From NCBI GenBank assembly GCA_964435305.1, contig CAYSZH010000086.1, forward strand, positions 1 to 18,237: a DNA stretch of 18,237 nucleotides, given 5' to 3'. The position numbers were made by a program, and so were the translations under genes. This DNA is from Granulosicoccus sp964435305. GTDB lineage: Bacteria; Pseudomonadota; Gammaproteobacteria; Granulosicoccales; Granulosicoccaceae. A model generated the notes under the pieces. That model was not told the origin of the DNA. It made no database searches and worked only from the letters and a program-made list of their open reading frames with translations. This document shows, in pieces, positions 1 to 7,551 of this stretch (its first letter is position 1; each line of letters opens with the position of its first letter).

Positions 1-170
1 GTCATCGCAAGAGCGATCCCGGCTTTAGCTCTTTCTGCATGATAGGCTGCATATCGTTCAGTGGGCATTCCATTTTCTGGGTACGCTGGCTCATGAGAGG
101 TGGTCATGATGCGATTTTTCAAAGTCAGATGTTTAAGCACGAACGGCTGCAGTAATGGATCGTTGTTCAT
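1..170 (-). CDS. NADH:flavin oxidoreductase, old yellow enzyme type (5' end only)
   Basis: Reading leftward from an ATG at 170 gives 56 open codons that run off the window edge. The peptide has the classical start of FMN-dependent old-yellow-enzyme proteins: DPLLQPF, then LKHLTLKNRI, then a TTSHEPAY stretch, then GMPTERYAAYHAERAKAGIAL. The TSHEPAY plus GMPTERY combination resembles the branch that holds N-methylproline demethylases and dimethylamine-type dehydrogenases, but a 56-residue piece cannot settle the substrate. GAAGGCG upstream of the ATG is a fair ribosome site. The gene is divergent from the oxygenase gene at 468, with about 300 bases between them. Family assignment is confident; the specific activity is a guess. 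Confidence 0.85.
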   Translation of the reverse strand, partial: MNNDPLLQPFVLKHLTLKNRIMTTSHEPAYPENGMPTERYAAYHAERAKAGIALAM

Positions 171-467
171 GGTTCGCCTTCGATACGTCCGAGTGATTTG
201 TCGTCCAAAATTGAACGATTAGATTTAATTGAATAGTAAACGATTTATTGCCATGGCTCCATCCTCGCAGTGCAGCAGAAGCAGACTGCTCAGTGAACAA
301 GCCTCTTCATTCTGCAGAATATCCAGTTGATGCACCCTGTTGCCGTTGAGCCAAACACGGCCAAAACCGGCCAAAGGGTATTGCAAGAAATGACTAGAGG
401 GTGATTAAATGTACCAAAGCGCTCACGCACCCTTCACCAAAACCAAAAAAGGCTGAAATTTAACCCT
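171..467. other. Divergent intergenic region, about 300 bases
   Basis: This gap separates the divergent flavin oxidoreductase (start 170, minus) and the CmcJ-like gene (start 468, plus), so it should hold both promoters. I see no small gene in it. It contains an AT-rich stretch at about 205-250 and a two-copy 10-bp repeat at 358-377, listed separately. No promoter in it is strong enough to place. Confidence 0.5.
358..377. repeat. Two-copy 10-bp direct repeat, possible activator site
   Basis: CGGCCAAAAC is followed directly by CGGCCAAAGG, so the 8-mer CGGCCAAA recurs with exactly one helical turn between copies, 90 bases before the CmcJ-like gene. Direct repeats in helical phase are typical of sites for some activators, but two short copies can also be chance. 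No regulator is identified. Confidence 0.3.
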
Positions 468-1283
468 ATGGCACCTTCAATTGAAACGAGCGTTCAATAC
501 CTGAAAAACGACAACGCTTTGGCCATCTACAAGGCATCGGTCGCGGGCGGTGAGCTGGTGTCGCATGAAGGCAACTACACTCGTAAAACCGTTACTGTTG
601 AAAATGCCCGAGAGTTTAATGATCAGCTGAATATTGACCGAGAAGGTTTTCGATTAGTTGATCAGCCTACGAAAATAACTGACTTCTATGATGACGCTCA
701 GCTAAGTAATTATGAAGCCGAAATAATTTCACTACTGAAAAAAATCACGCAGTCAAGCGATGTATTGATATTTGATCATACACGCCGCAGTTCCTCAGCC
801 CATGTACGGTCCAGCAAAAAAATTCGTGAAGCATCCACCGTTATCCATAACGACTATAGCGATAATTCTGGCCATGTCAGGCTCAAAGACTATTTAAGCA
901 AAGCCGAAAAGAAGCAGCCCGAGTCGCTTGTTGAGCGTGACTTCGCCATCATCAATGTATGGCGCAGCACAAACGGCACTATTCTTAACCACCCACTGGG
1001 GATGTGTGATGCCACCAGCGTGCCCGAATCCGATCTGGTGCCGGTAAAACGTGAGGGCAATGGCCGAATCGGAGAACTGCAACTGATGCTTCACGGACAA
1101 TCGCATCGCTGGTGTTATTTTCCGCACATGACGTTCAACGAAGCCTTGGTTTTTAAAACCTTTGACTCGCGCCTCGATGGGCGCACGCGTTTTACTGCAC
1201 ACACCTCCTTCGAAGATCCGCAAGCACCAGATAACGCTCCAGCCAGAGAAAGCATTGAAACTCGCTGCTTTGTTTTCTTTTAA
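468..1283 (+). CDS. CmcJ/NvfI-like non-heme iron oxygenase family protein
   Basis: The 271-residue protein matches the CmcJ/NvfI (GA4-desaturase/AsaB-like) family along its whole length. Family landmarks are VLIFDHTRRSS (residues 99-109), VIHNDY (125-130), INVWR (162-166), HPLGMCDA (175-182), SHRWCYFPHMTFNEALVFK (212-230) and a closing AHTSFEDP...RESIETRCFVFF block. Candidate ligands for an Fe(II) facial triad are H127, D129 and H245; this is inferred from motif position. Characterised relatives act in secondary metabolism as oxidases or methoxylation partners, but most bacterial members have no known substrate. The protein is probably cytoplasmic, with no signal peptide. No clear ribosome site precedes the ATG. 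Its stop overlaps the stop of the convergent GMC gene by four bases. Confidence 0.8.
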   Translation: MAPSIETSVQYLKNDNALAIYKASVAGGELVSHEGNYTRKTVTVENAREFNDQLNIDREGFRLVDQPTKITDFYDDAQLSNYEAEIISLLKKITQSSDVLIFDHTRRSSSAHVRSSKKIREASTVIHNDYSDNSGHVRLKDYLSKAEKKQPESLVERDFAIINVWRSTNGTILNHPLGMCDATSVPESDLVPVKREGNGRIGELQLMLHGQSHRWCYFPHMTFNEALVFKTFDSRLDGRTRFTAHTSFEDPQAPDNAPARESIETRCFVFF

Positions 1284-2917
1284 TCGCTGAGAATCATATC
1301 AGCCGTTTTTTCGCCAATCATAATGGTGGCAGCACAGGTGTTTGACGAGGTGACGGTGGGCATGATTGACGCATCTGCCACTCTAATACCTTGAAGACCA
1401 TGCACCTTGAGGTCAGGCCCGACCACGGCAAGTGGATCATCCAGAGGGCCCATTTTACAGGTACCAACAAGATGGTAACCCGTGTTGCCAGTGGTTCTCA
1501 CAAAATCCAGAATTTCATCATCACTTTGAATTTGCGAACCGGGGAATTCTTCCCGTTCCATCACTGGCGTAAATTGATTTGATTGCATAATTAGCCGCGC
1601 CATTTTCACACCTTGGATGGCGTGTTGTTGGTCTCGTTCATCCTGCAAATAGTTTGGTTGCACCCTTGGCAACTCGTTTATATCTGTCGATACTATTTTT
1701 ACTGTGCCTTTGCTGTAAGGACGCTGCTGAGTGAAACCACAGGTTACTCCAGGGAAGGAATCTAGTTCATATACTCGCCCTGGCCGATAACTGCCGTGGC
1801 TAAAAACAAACTGAAAATCCGGCCTTTGCGGATCGATACTACCTTCTGAGAAAAAGGCTTTGGAGTCGATAAAAGCATAGGCCACCGAGGGACTCCAGGC
1901 CAGAATACTCGGTTGCCGAAATGCCCAACGTATCACTTCACGCCCCAAACGCCACCCTCTCGCCTGCATATTTAAAGAATCATTGCCCGGCTTTAATCGA
2001 AACGCCAGACGTGCAAAGTAATGATCTTGAAAGTTCTGACCCACGCCCGGCAGGTGATGAACAATCGATGCTTTTGCATTTCGTAAGTGATCCGCATCAC
2101 CGATGCCAGAGCGTTGCAATAGAGTGGCACTGTTAATTGTGCCTGCACAAAGTAAAATTTCTTTGTTAGCTGTAAGCGTAGTAGCCTTACCATCTTGAAT
2201 AACATCCACACTTACGGCCCGTCGCTTCTCAATATTTATTCGCGTTGCCAGCGTGCTAGTCCTAAGGGAAATATTTTTTTTTGAAGACCAATCCGGCAGA
2301 TAACGACCCGCAACGTTCTCCCTTTTTCCCTGATGGATAAAACGCTGGTAATATCCAGTGCCCAACTGCGACTCTGCGTTATAATCGTTATGTATTGGCA
2401 AATCGGCGACATCCGAAGCTGCTGCTATAAAGCGATCACATAAGCGGTGCGTTTGCTCGCGCTCACCAATACGCATTGGACCTGAACTGCCTCTGAACTG
2501 AGATTCAGATTTCTCGAACGTTTCAGACTTTCTAAAAAACGGCAGCACATCATGATAGGACCAGCCTATGTTGCCCTGCTCCGCCCAATGATTAAAATCA
2601 TCTGCTTGCCCACGATTGTAAACAAGGCCATTGATGGATGTTGAACCGCCAATGATTTTTCCTTGCGGCAGGTAAACGCGGCGACCACCCGTGTTCTCAG
2701 TGGGCTCTGAACCAAATTGCCACATCATATTCGGATTTTGTAAGTTACGTACAAACCCTGCTGGAATATCAACCAGTAACTTTTTATTGTTAGCGCCTGC
2801 TTCGAGCAAGCAGATGGAGCCACGGTTTTTTTCGGCGAGCCGTGCAGCTATTACAGAACCTGCCGCACCACTGCCAATGATGATGTAGTCGAAGTTGTTG
2901 GCCACTTCCACCTGCAC
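1280..2917 (-). CDS. GMC-family FAD oxidoreductase (choline dehydrogenase-like)
   Basis: The 545-residue flavoprotein has the usual length of bacterial GMC alcohol dehydrogenases. It shows the N-terminal FAD Rossmann motif YIIIGSGAAGSVIAARLAE (11-29), the GKIIGGSTSINGLVYNRG FAD-contact segment (86-103), and the C-terminal TGYHLVGTCKMG and RVADASIMPTVTSSNTCA blocks. The active-site pair expected in the family is visible as H482 and N526. The reaction is expected to be oxidation of an alcohol to an aldehyde; BetA oxidises choline, but substrate cannot be read from sequence here. No in-frame ATG lies near the N terminus; the start is a GTG at 2917, with further GTGs two and four codons in, so it is uncertain by a few residues. 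The gene is divergent from the dehydrogenase at 3134. Confidence 0.92.
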   Translation of the reverse strand: MQVEVANNFDYIIIGSGAAGSVIAARLAEKNRGSICLLEAGANNKKLLVDIPAGFVRNLQNPNMMWQFGSEPTENTGGRRVYLPQGKIIGGSTSINGLVYNRGQADDFNHWAEQGNIGWSYHDVLPFFRKSETFEKSESQFRGSSGPMRIGEREQTHRLCDRFIAAASDVADLPIHNDYNAESQLGTGYYQRFIHQGKRENVAGRYLPDWSSKKNISLRTSTLATRINIEKRRAVSVDVIQDGKATTLTANKEILLCAGTINSATLLQRSGIGDADHLRNAKASIVHHLPGVGQNFQDHYFARLAFRLKPGNDSLNMQARGWRLGREVIRWAFRQPSILAWSPSVAYAFIDSKAFFSEGSIDPQRPDFQFVFSHGSYRPGRVYELDSFPGVTCGFTQQRPYSKGTVKIVSTDINELPRVQPNYLQDERDQQHAIQGVKMARLIMQSNQFTPVMEREEFPGSQIQSDDEILDFVRTTGNTGYHLVGTCKMGPLDDPLAVVGPDLKVHGLQGIRVADASIMPTVTSSNTCAATIMIGEKTADMILSD

Positions 2918-2940
2918 GTTTGATGGGTTTTACACAGCAC

Positions 2941-2969
2941 AAATTAGCACAGAGCGTGTTTAATGTCAG
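2941..2969 (-). promoter_or_regulatory. Possible sigma-70 promoter for the GMC gene
   Basis: On the minus strand CTGACA (2969-2964, five of six matches to the -35 consensus) lies 17 bases before TAATTT (2946-2941, a poor -10). It would start a transcript about 17 bases ahead of the GTG at 2917. The -35 overlaps the edge of the palindrome at 2968-2985, which would suit repression. Weak -10; low confidence. Confidence 0.3.
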
Positions 2970-2985
2970 CTAAATCGATTTAGCT
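2968..2985. promoter_or_regulatory. Perfect 18-bp palindrome, likely operator
   Basis: AGCTAAATCGATTTAGCT is identical to its own reverse complement. It lies 51 bp upstream of the GMC start and 149 bp upstream of the divergent hydroxyacyl-CoA dehydrogenase start. Its position and symmetry fit the binding site of a dimeric repressor or activator (TetR, GntR or MarR classes use sites of this size). About 0.07 such 18-mers would be expected in a window this long if bases were random and equal. The regulator itself is not in the window in any obvious form. Confidence 0.55.
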
Positions 2986-3021
2986 CAAATCACACTGGCG
3001 CCGTAAATCGGTATCGCCTTC

Positions 3022-3038
3022 ACCGAATATTTTTCGGT
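3022..3038. promoter_or_regulatory. Short inverted repeat in the divergent control region
   Basis: ACCGAA (3022-3027) and TTCGGT (3033-3038) are perfect 6-bp arms around a 5-base AT spacer, 96 bp before the dehydrogenase ATG. It may be a second operator or a minor hairpin. Arms this short are common by chance. Confidence 0.25.
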
Positions 3039-3133
3039 TACGTATGCGCACTTTGCTTAGCCGTATTTTACTGTAGACTGCAGTGCTATAGATTTTCCTA
3101 GAAAGCACTTTCCTAAAATTATAATCAATCATT

Positions 3134-4045
3134 ATGAGTAAAAAAGAAGTTGCCATTATCGGAGCTGGGCTAATGGGTCATGGTATCGCCTACATGCTCG
3201 CCTCAGCGGGACACAATGTGCGAGTTTTTGACAATGACGAAAATGCACTTGAGTCTCTTCATAAGCGCATTAATATAATTGTAGATCTATTAAGTGACGA
3301 TACTAATGCGATTGAGCGCATCACGGCTGTTAATGAGTTCTCAAGCGCGGTCGAAATTGCTGATTTTGTCATTGAAGCTGCAGCTGAAAACTTGGCAATA
3401 AAACAAAGCATAGTTACTGAGCTTGAAGCATGCGTTGCACCGGACACAATCATCACCTCCAATACATCCGCTTTGCCCATCACATCGATTGCAGCTTACG
3501 CAAAACATCCAAAACGAATAGTTGGCACGCATTTTTGGAACCCACCTTATTTAGTTAAGCTCGTGGAGGTCACTCAGGCTCAAGAAAGCCATATAAACAC
3601 AATTGAAAAAACGATTACCTTACTATCCGACGCAGGCTATCACGCTGTGCATGTAAAAAAAGATATTCCAGGGTTTATAGGAAACCGTTTGCAACATGCA
3701 CTAAAACGTGAGGCAATTGCGCTGGTTGCCAATGGCGTTTGTGACGCACGAACAGTTGATGATGTGGTCAAACACGGTTTTGGCAGAAGACTAGCTGTAA
3801 TGGGGCCATTAGAGCAAACAGACCTGGTAGGGGTAGATCTCACCCAATCCATCCATAACACTATAATGCCCGACCTGGATCGAACTGATATTAGTCATCC
3901 CTATTTACAGGAGCTGATATCACAGGGCCATCTTGGCATGAAATCAGGTTGTGGATTTAGAACATGGACGGAAGAGGAAGCAGCCAGTTTCCGCAAAAAT
4001 TTAAATGAGTTTCTGCTACATCAACAAAACGAACAAAGCAGCTGA
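3134..4045 (+). CDS. 3-hydroxyacyl-CoA dehydrogenase family protein (NAD-dependent)
   Basis: The 303-residue protein has both domains of the family. The NAD-binding Rossmann fold includes VAIIGAGLMGHGIAYMLASAG (6-26) and the ribose-binding acid D33. Family catalytic residues are present at the expected spacing: S112 (NTSALP), H133 (GTHFWNPP), E145 (LVEVTQ) and N184 (PGFIGNRL). The C-terminal helical domain ends with GHLGMKSGCGFRTW. It oxidises a 3-hydroxy group to a ketone using NAD. The length also fits L-carnitine dehydrogenase and L-gulonate 3-dehydrogenase relatives, and the unusual HFWNPP in place of HFFNP hints at a non-standard substrate. No other beta-oxidation genes are adjacent. The ATG has no good ribosome site. 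Confidence 0.9.
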   Translation: MSKKEVAIIGAGLMGHGIAYMLASAGHNVRVFDNDENALESLHKRINIIVDLLSDDTNAIERITAVNEFSSAVEIADFVIEAAAENLAIKQSIVTELEACVAPDTIITSNTSALPITSIAAYAKHPKRIVGTHFWNPPYLVKLVEVTQAQESHINTIEKTITLLSDAGYHAVHVKKDIPGFIGNRLQHALKREAIALVANGVCDARTVDDVVKHGFGRRLAVMGPLEQTDLVGVDLTQSIHNTIMPDLDRTDISHPYLQELISQGHLGMKSGCGFRTWTEEEAASFRKNLNEFLLHQQNEQSS

Positions 4046-4141
4046 AGAACTAAACAATTAGATGTTGAACCGGCGCATAGTCACTGTTATAGATAGAAGC
4101 GCATTTCTCTGCATCCGCATACCTTTGCGAATAGAGTGTAT

Positions 4142-4762
4142 TTAAAGCAATGGACATGCATTAAAACTGGGTGGTTCATCAACCGCTAAATACGTAACAG
4201 AATTTCCATCAAAAAACGTGTTCAATTCATCACCTACGACAGTGGCTTCGAAAATGCTTTGGTACGGAGGTGGATCACTAGCCTCTGCAACTTGATAAAC
4301 ATCATCGGCAAAACTGCGTACTGTGTGTCTGTAAAGACTTGAATCTCTCTTACTGAGACATCCGTCATCTCAAAGTATTCACACTCACCTTGCCAGGCAC
4401 CAATAATTGCAGTAGCCAGATCTTCCGGCTGATTTTCTACAGGCATATTTTCCATAACAGGGTCATTTTCAGACCCCATATTTAAATTAGATTGTTCTGT
4501 ATTGTCAGTGTCTGAGTTAACGGGATCTGTGTTGTTCTGATCAGGCGTTGCCGTGGAATCGCCAATCGTCTCCGGCGTTTGGAGCTACTGACCCAGATTG
4601 AGAACCTCCACATGAGGATAATGCCGCTAAAGAAATGGCGATAAAAAACACGTAGTAAAACCTTGACAGGCACTCTTTCCAAAATCTAAATCGAATGGGC
4701 CAAGAAATCACCACAAACGGATGCTTAAGTTTATAGCCAAGAGGTGTGGGACTACATACCAT
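4142..4762 (-). pseudogene. Lipoprotein gene with two compensating frame breaks
   Basis: Three minus-strand pieces read as one protein. Piece 1 (from about 4762, start uncertain) ends in a lipoprotein signal, FFIAISLAALSSCGG, whose cysteine would be lipidated; its frame stops at a TGA at about 4541. Dropping one A in CCAAACG near 4578 gives a continuous second frame with a low-complexity acidic linker (TPETIGDSTATPDQNNTDPV), then ATAIIGAWQGECEYFEMTDVS. A second shift near 4370 returns to the first frame and yields RSFADDVYQVAEAS...NTFFDGNSVTYLAVDEPP, stopping at 4142. Linker after a lipobox and then a small globular domain is a normal plan for a secreted lipoprotein of unknown function. Sequencing error is the main alternative to a true pseudogene. 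Confidence 0.6.
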
Positions 4763-4866
4763 TATTGGCAGCTAGCCAGGTTTTTGAGTGCGTCAAGGGA
4801 GACGCTAATCACAATTTTTCAATAGGGTTGAATTTTTTGCCGACCCCGTATTTCACTTCACAGTGC

Positions 4867-6003
4867 CTAAAGCGCTGATACAAACCGGTTTCGAATCTTA
4901 TTCAACTTAGCTAATGGTTGTTTTCGCAAAACCTTACTTTGAAGCACTTTTTTTTTATGGTATTCGTCCAGAACTTGATCCAAAAGCGCGTCAGTATCAA
5001 TAACTGGCAGCTCCGTATCTGAGTCAGGATACTTAGAAAAATCGGGATTAAAACCGTTTCCATCTAACCACGTATTAAAAAATGCATTATTACTGTCAGA
5101 AAAAGCTGCATAAAACGCTTCGGCACTCGATCTTAGTGGCAACACCTCACCATGCTCATCATCTAAACCGTGCATAATAGAGATGATTTTTTGCCGCATT
5201 GACTCTTTACTCATCCCTTTCAACCTCGCATCCATGGCATCAAGTTTGTTAAATTCAACTAAGGTGGCTAATGCAGAGTATGATAGTCGTTCGTTGGATT
5301 TCTCGTACTGCAAATTCGCATCTGAAGAGATTCTACTTTTCACATCGAGATATTGTTCAAAGTCTTTCACCACATCTCTGTCAGTTAAGCGCTCTGGTTC
5401 AAATATTTTGGGATCCACATTACTCTTACCAAACGCGTTGGACCAACGTTCGGCAAGCAAAAAGTAGTTATAGTAATACCCCTGATGAGCCTTGGGCGAA
5501 AAGCTGAATTCTTTATCGAACCCGCTCTGGATTTGCGTATTGTGGGAACTCAATGCAAGTCGATCTTGCCTTCGCACATAAAATACTACTCTTATGCGAT
5601 CAAAACAATCAGCAAGAAGTTCTTTTAGAGACATCACATCATTTTCTTCAACCAGCCTGGAGTGGAAATGCTCAGACGAATAAACCACTAATGAGTTTTG
5701 TTTATTCTTCTGAAATTTCTTCAAATGGTTTTTATGCTCTTTAGCGAAATCTACTTTCCATTTTTTGAAAAGATCCTCACTCGAAATATCGTTTTGAAAA
5801 TTTTTGAGCTCCTGTTTTACAAACTGCGGGCTGGGAGTCGATTGAGCATAGAGCACAAGCCGGAAATTACTGATTAAGCCGAGTGACTTATACGGAAAGC
5901 AAACATTTCCAGCTGCGAGCTGTGCTTCATTCTTATAGAGAAAATTCTGGATTGCCGTGCTACCGGTTTTCTCAGTTCCGATATGGATGACCGCCTCATG
6001 CAT
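4867..6003 (-). CDS. Sulfotransferase family protein (PAPS-dependent)
   Basis: The ATG at 6003 gives 378 residues; an upstream in-frame TTG at 6018 would add five. The N terminus VIHIGTEKTGSTAIQNFL contains the 5'-phosphosulfate loop (GTEKTGST, residues 9-16), with K12 the expected PAPS-contacting lysine. VVFYVRRQDRLALSS (about 139-153) fits the 3'-phosphate-binding segment, with R144/R145 and a downstream serine. Such enzymes move sulfate from PAPS to a hydroxyl of a sugar or metabolite; the acceptor is unknown. No transmembrane segment is seen. The remaining two thirds is charged and lysine-rich without recognised motifs. It sits between a broken lipoprotein gene and the propeller gene, with no visible polysaccharide operon in the window. 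Confidence 0.8.
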   Translation of the reverse strand: MHEAVIHIGTEKTGSTAIQNFLYKNEAQLAAGNVCFPYKSLGLISNFRLVLYAQSTPSPQFVKQELKNFQNDISSEDLFKKWKVDFAKEHKNHLKKFQKNKQNSLVVYSSEHFHSRLVEENDVMSLKELLADCFDRIRVVFYVRRQDRLALSSHNTQIQSGFDKEFSFSPKAHQGYYYNYFLLAERWSNAFGKSNVDPKIFEPERLTDRDVVKDFEQYLDVKSRISSDANLQYEKSNERLSYSALATLVEFNKLDAMDARLKGMSKESMRQKIISIMHGLDDEHGEVLPLRSSAEAFYAAFSDSNNAFFNTWLDGNGFNPDFSKYPDSDTELPVIDTDALLDQVLDEYHKKKVLQSKVLRKQPLAKLNKIRNRFVSAL

Positions 6004-6064
6004 TCTTAATACATCCAATAGTTCTTGGGTAAGGCCGTGCGTACACTTGAAACATCATTCGCTT

Positions 6065-6204
6065 TAAAATTACCAATCTGTCGCTGAGTAACGCCACACA
6101 AGGGGGTACTCTGGTTAAACTTATCTTGTGGTCACGGAGCAATATCTATTCCAATCGCTGCCGTTTTTGCCGTAGATTTACGGGTATCGATATTGGTAAT
6201 TTTA
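6065..6204. repeat. 13-bp inverted repeat bracketing 114 bp, MITE-like
   Basis: TAAAATTACCAAT at 6065-6077 is the exact reverse complement of ATTGGTAATTTTA at 6192-6204, and each arm begins or ends with TA. An 11-bp direct repeat, TTCGCTTTAAA, also occurs at 6058-6068 and 6210-6220, outside or overlapping the arms. The interior has no ORF. The right arm supplies the TAA stop of the propeller gene. It could be a small non-autonomous transposable remnant, since TA-flanked terminal repeats are known for IS630/mariner-type elements, or a long-range RNA stem. Confidence 0.4.
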
Positions 6205-7449
6205 GTGAGTTCGCTTTAAAGCTCGCCGAATATCACTCAAATGCATAACGCTGGCACGCGCAAAGACTGAAAATAAAAGCACAAGCCAGCCCACACCGAG
6301 AGCGGCCCCTCCACCGCTGGAGCCAGATAGCGTCATCATATTCACAGCACTATCATCACTACCATCTGATGTCATCTCACTACCTGTCGCTATCGCAGCC
6401 GGCGATCCAGCAACATCAGGTTGGCTTTGTACACCAGCACCTACATTGTCACCTAGTGCAAGACATGATGCTCCGCCATCCTGCTGCGGCTGACATGCCT
6501 GATAGGCCGTGCTGCGGGCTGTTCCAGGGCCTGTTGGAAAACGCATCAGAAAATTACCATCAGCATCAAATTTGATCACTTCGTTAAGGTAAGAGATAAC
6601 CACAAAATTACCTTCATCATCAAACGCAATACCCTGCGGCATAATCGCTCTACCGTCGCCAATGTTTTCCGGCAACAAGGTCGTTAATAGATTGCCGGCT
6701 GGATCAAACTCGTAAATGCCATTATCTCCTGCCCCAGAGCTAACCCATACCGTGTCGTCCATACCGCTTGGCAGCATATTGGTATCGCGGGCAACAGCCA
6801 TCAAACTAACAATGCCGTCGGTTGTAAAATCAAACTGGAAGTTATTGTCACGATCAAAATTTGAAATGGCTCCAAGCCCACCATGTGTACCGCCCAAGCG
6901 ATTAGTAACTAATAACGTGCCATCTTCTAAAAAGGCTGAACAATTAGGATCCACCAGAGCTGTGCCTGTGAATCGATCAACAAGGTTTTCAGCAGCATCG
7001 AATACCATGATCTCGTTGGAGTTTGAGTTGCTAATAAACACCTGACTATTGGCGGGATCAGTGGCAGTGTTGCTTGAAAACGTAATGCCCACAGGTTCAT
7101 TGAAATCATCGTGCTCTAGCTGCCGTAAGAACTGATGCTCATGATCAAATATAAATATTGAATTGGTGAACTCAGCCGCTATCCAAATTTCCCCAGTGGC
7201 TGGATGGAAGGCGATACCCCGCGGACCATCAAGCCCGGGTGCTGTAAAACGCTCCAGGGCATCACCATTGGCATCGAATACCGCGATTTCATCCGCTGTC
7301 CACATAGATACATAAAGATTGCCGGTGTTCTCAAATGGCAGCAATGCATTTGCCGTATGGGGCAATGCACCTATGGCACACGCCACACACATAGATAAGC
7401 GCAAAACTGTTTTAGTCATATGCTTCAATTTTGGCTGCGATCGAGACAT
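6202..7449 (-). CDS. Exported NHL/SMP-type beta-propeller protein with GlyGly-CTERM-like tail
   Basis: The 415-residue protein begins with a basic n-region and hydrophobic core (residues 11-29) ending in HTANA, so signal peptidase I would cut after A35. Residues 40-320 hold repeated blades of the form 'xLYVS...IxVFDxxGxxLxxF...PxGIAFxxxG', for example at 44-95, 97-150 and 240-290, typical of NHL-like six-bladed propellers. A serine/glycine/acid-rich linker (about 335-378) leads to SGGGAALGVGWLVLLFSVFAR (about 378-398) and a basic end (RRALKRTH). This fits the GlyGly-CTERM pattern that rhombosortase processes in Gammaproteobacteria, although the tail after the hydrophobic stretch is longer than usual. 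AAAGG eight bases upstream supports the ATG at 7449. Function beyond surface display and ligand or protein binding is unknown. Confidence 0.75.
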   Translation of the reverse strand: MSRSQPKLKHMTKTVLRLSMCVACAIGALPHTANALLPFENTGNLYVSMWTADEIAVFDANGDALERFTAPGLDGPRGIAFHPATGEIWIAAEFTNSIFIFDHEHQFLRQLEHDDFNEPVGITFSSNTATDPANSQVFISNSNSNEIMVFDAAENLVDRFTGTALVDPNCSAFLEDGTLLVTNRLGGTHGGLGAISNFDRDNNFQFDFTTDGIVSLMAVARDTNMLPSGMDDTVWVSSGAGDNGIYEFDPAGNLLTTLLPENIGDGRAIMPQGIAFDDEGNFVVISYLNEVIKFDADGNFLMRFPTGPGTARSTAYQACQPQQDGGASCLALGDNVGAGVQSQPDVAGSPAAIATGSEMTSDGSDDSAVNMMTLSGSSGGGAALGVGWLVLLFSVFARASVMHLSDIRRALKRTH

Positions 7450-7551
7450 TTCTGACGCCTTTGTTGCTTACTGCTTAAGATTTTACTAATACTCAATATG
7501 TTCATTTTTTAACTATGCAAAACTGAGAAAAAATGTGTTCTTTAAACAGTA

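Noticed and set aside
894..1223. Open frame of 109 codons on the minus strand inside the CmcJ-like gene
   Set aside because: It is the complement of a gene with clear family motifs throughout, and its own translation shows no recognisable domain.
4790..4805. GCGTC-AAGGGA-GACGC hairpin near the sulfotransferase stop, considered as a terminator
   Set aside because: Only a 5-bp stem and no T-run on the minus strand; it lies more than 60 bases beyond the stop codon.
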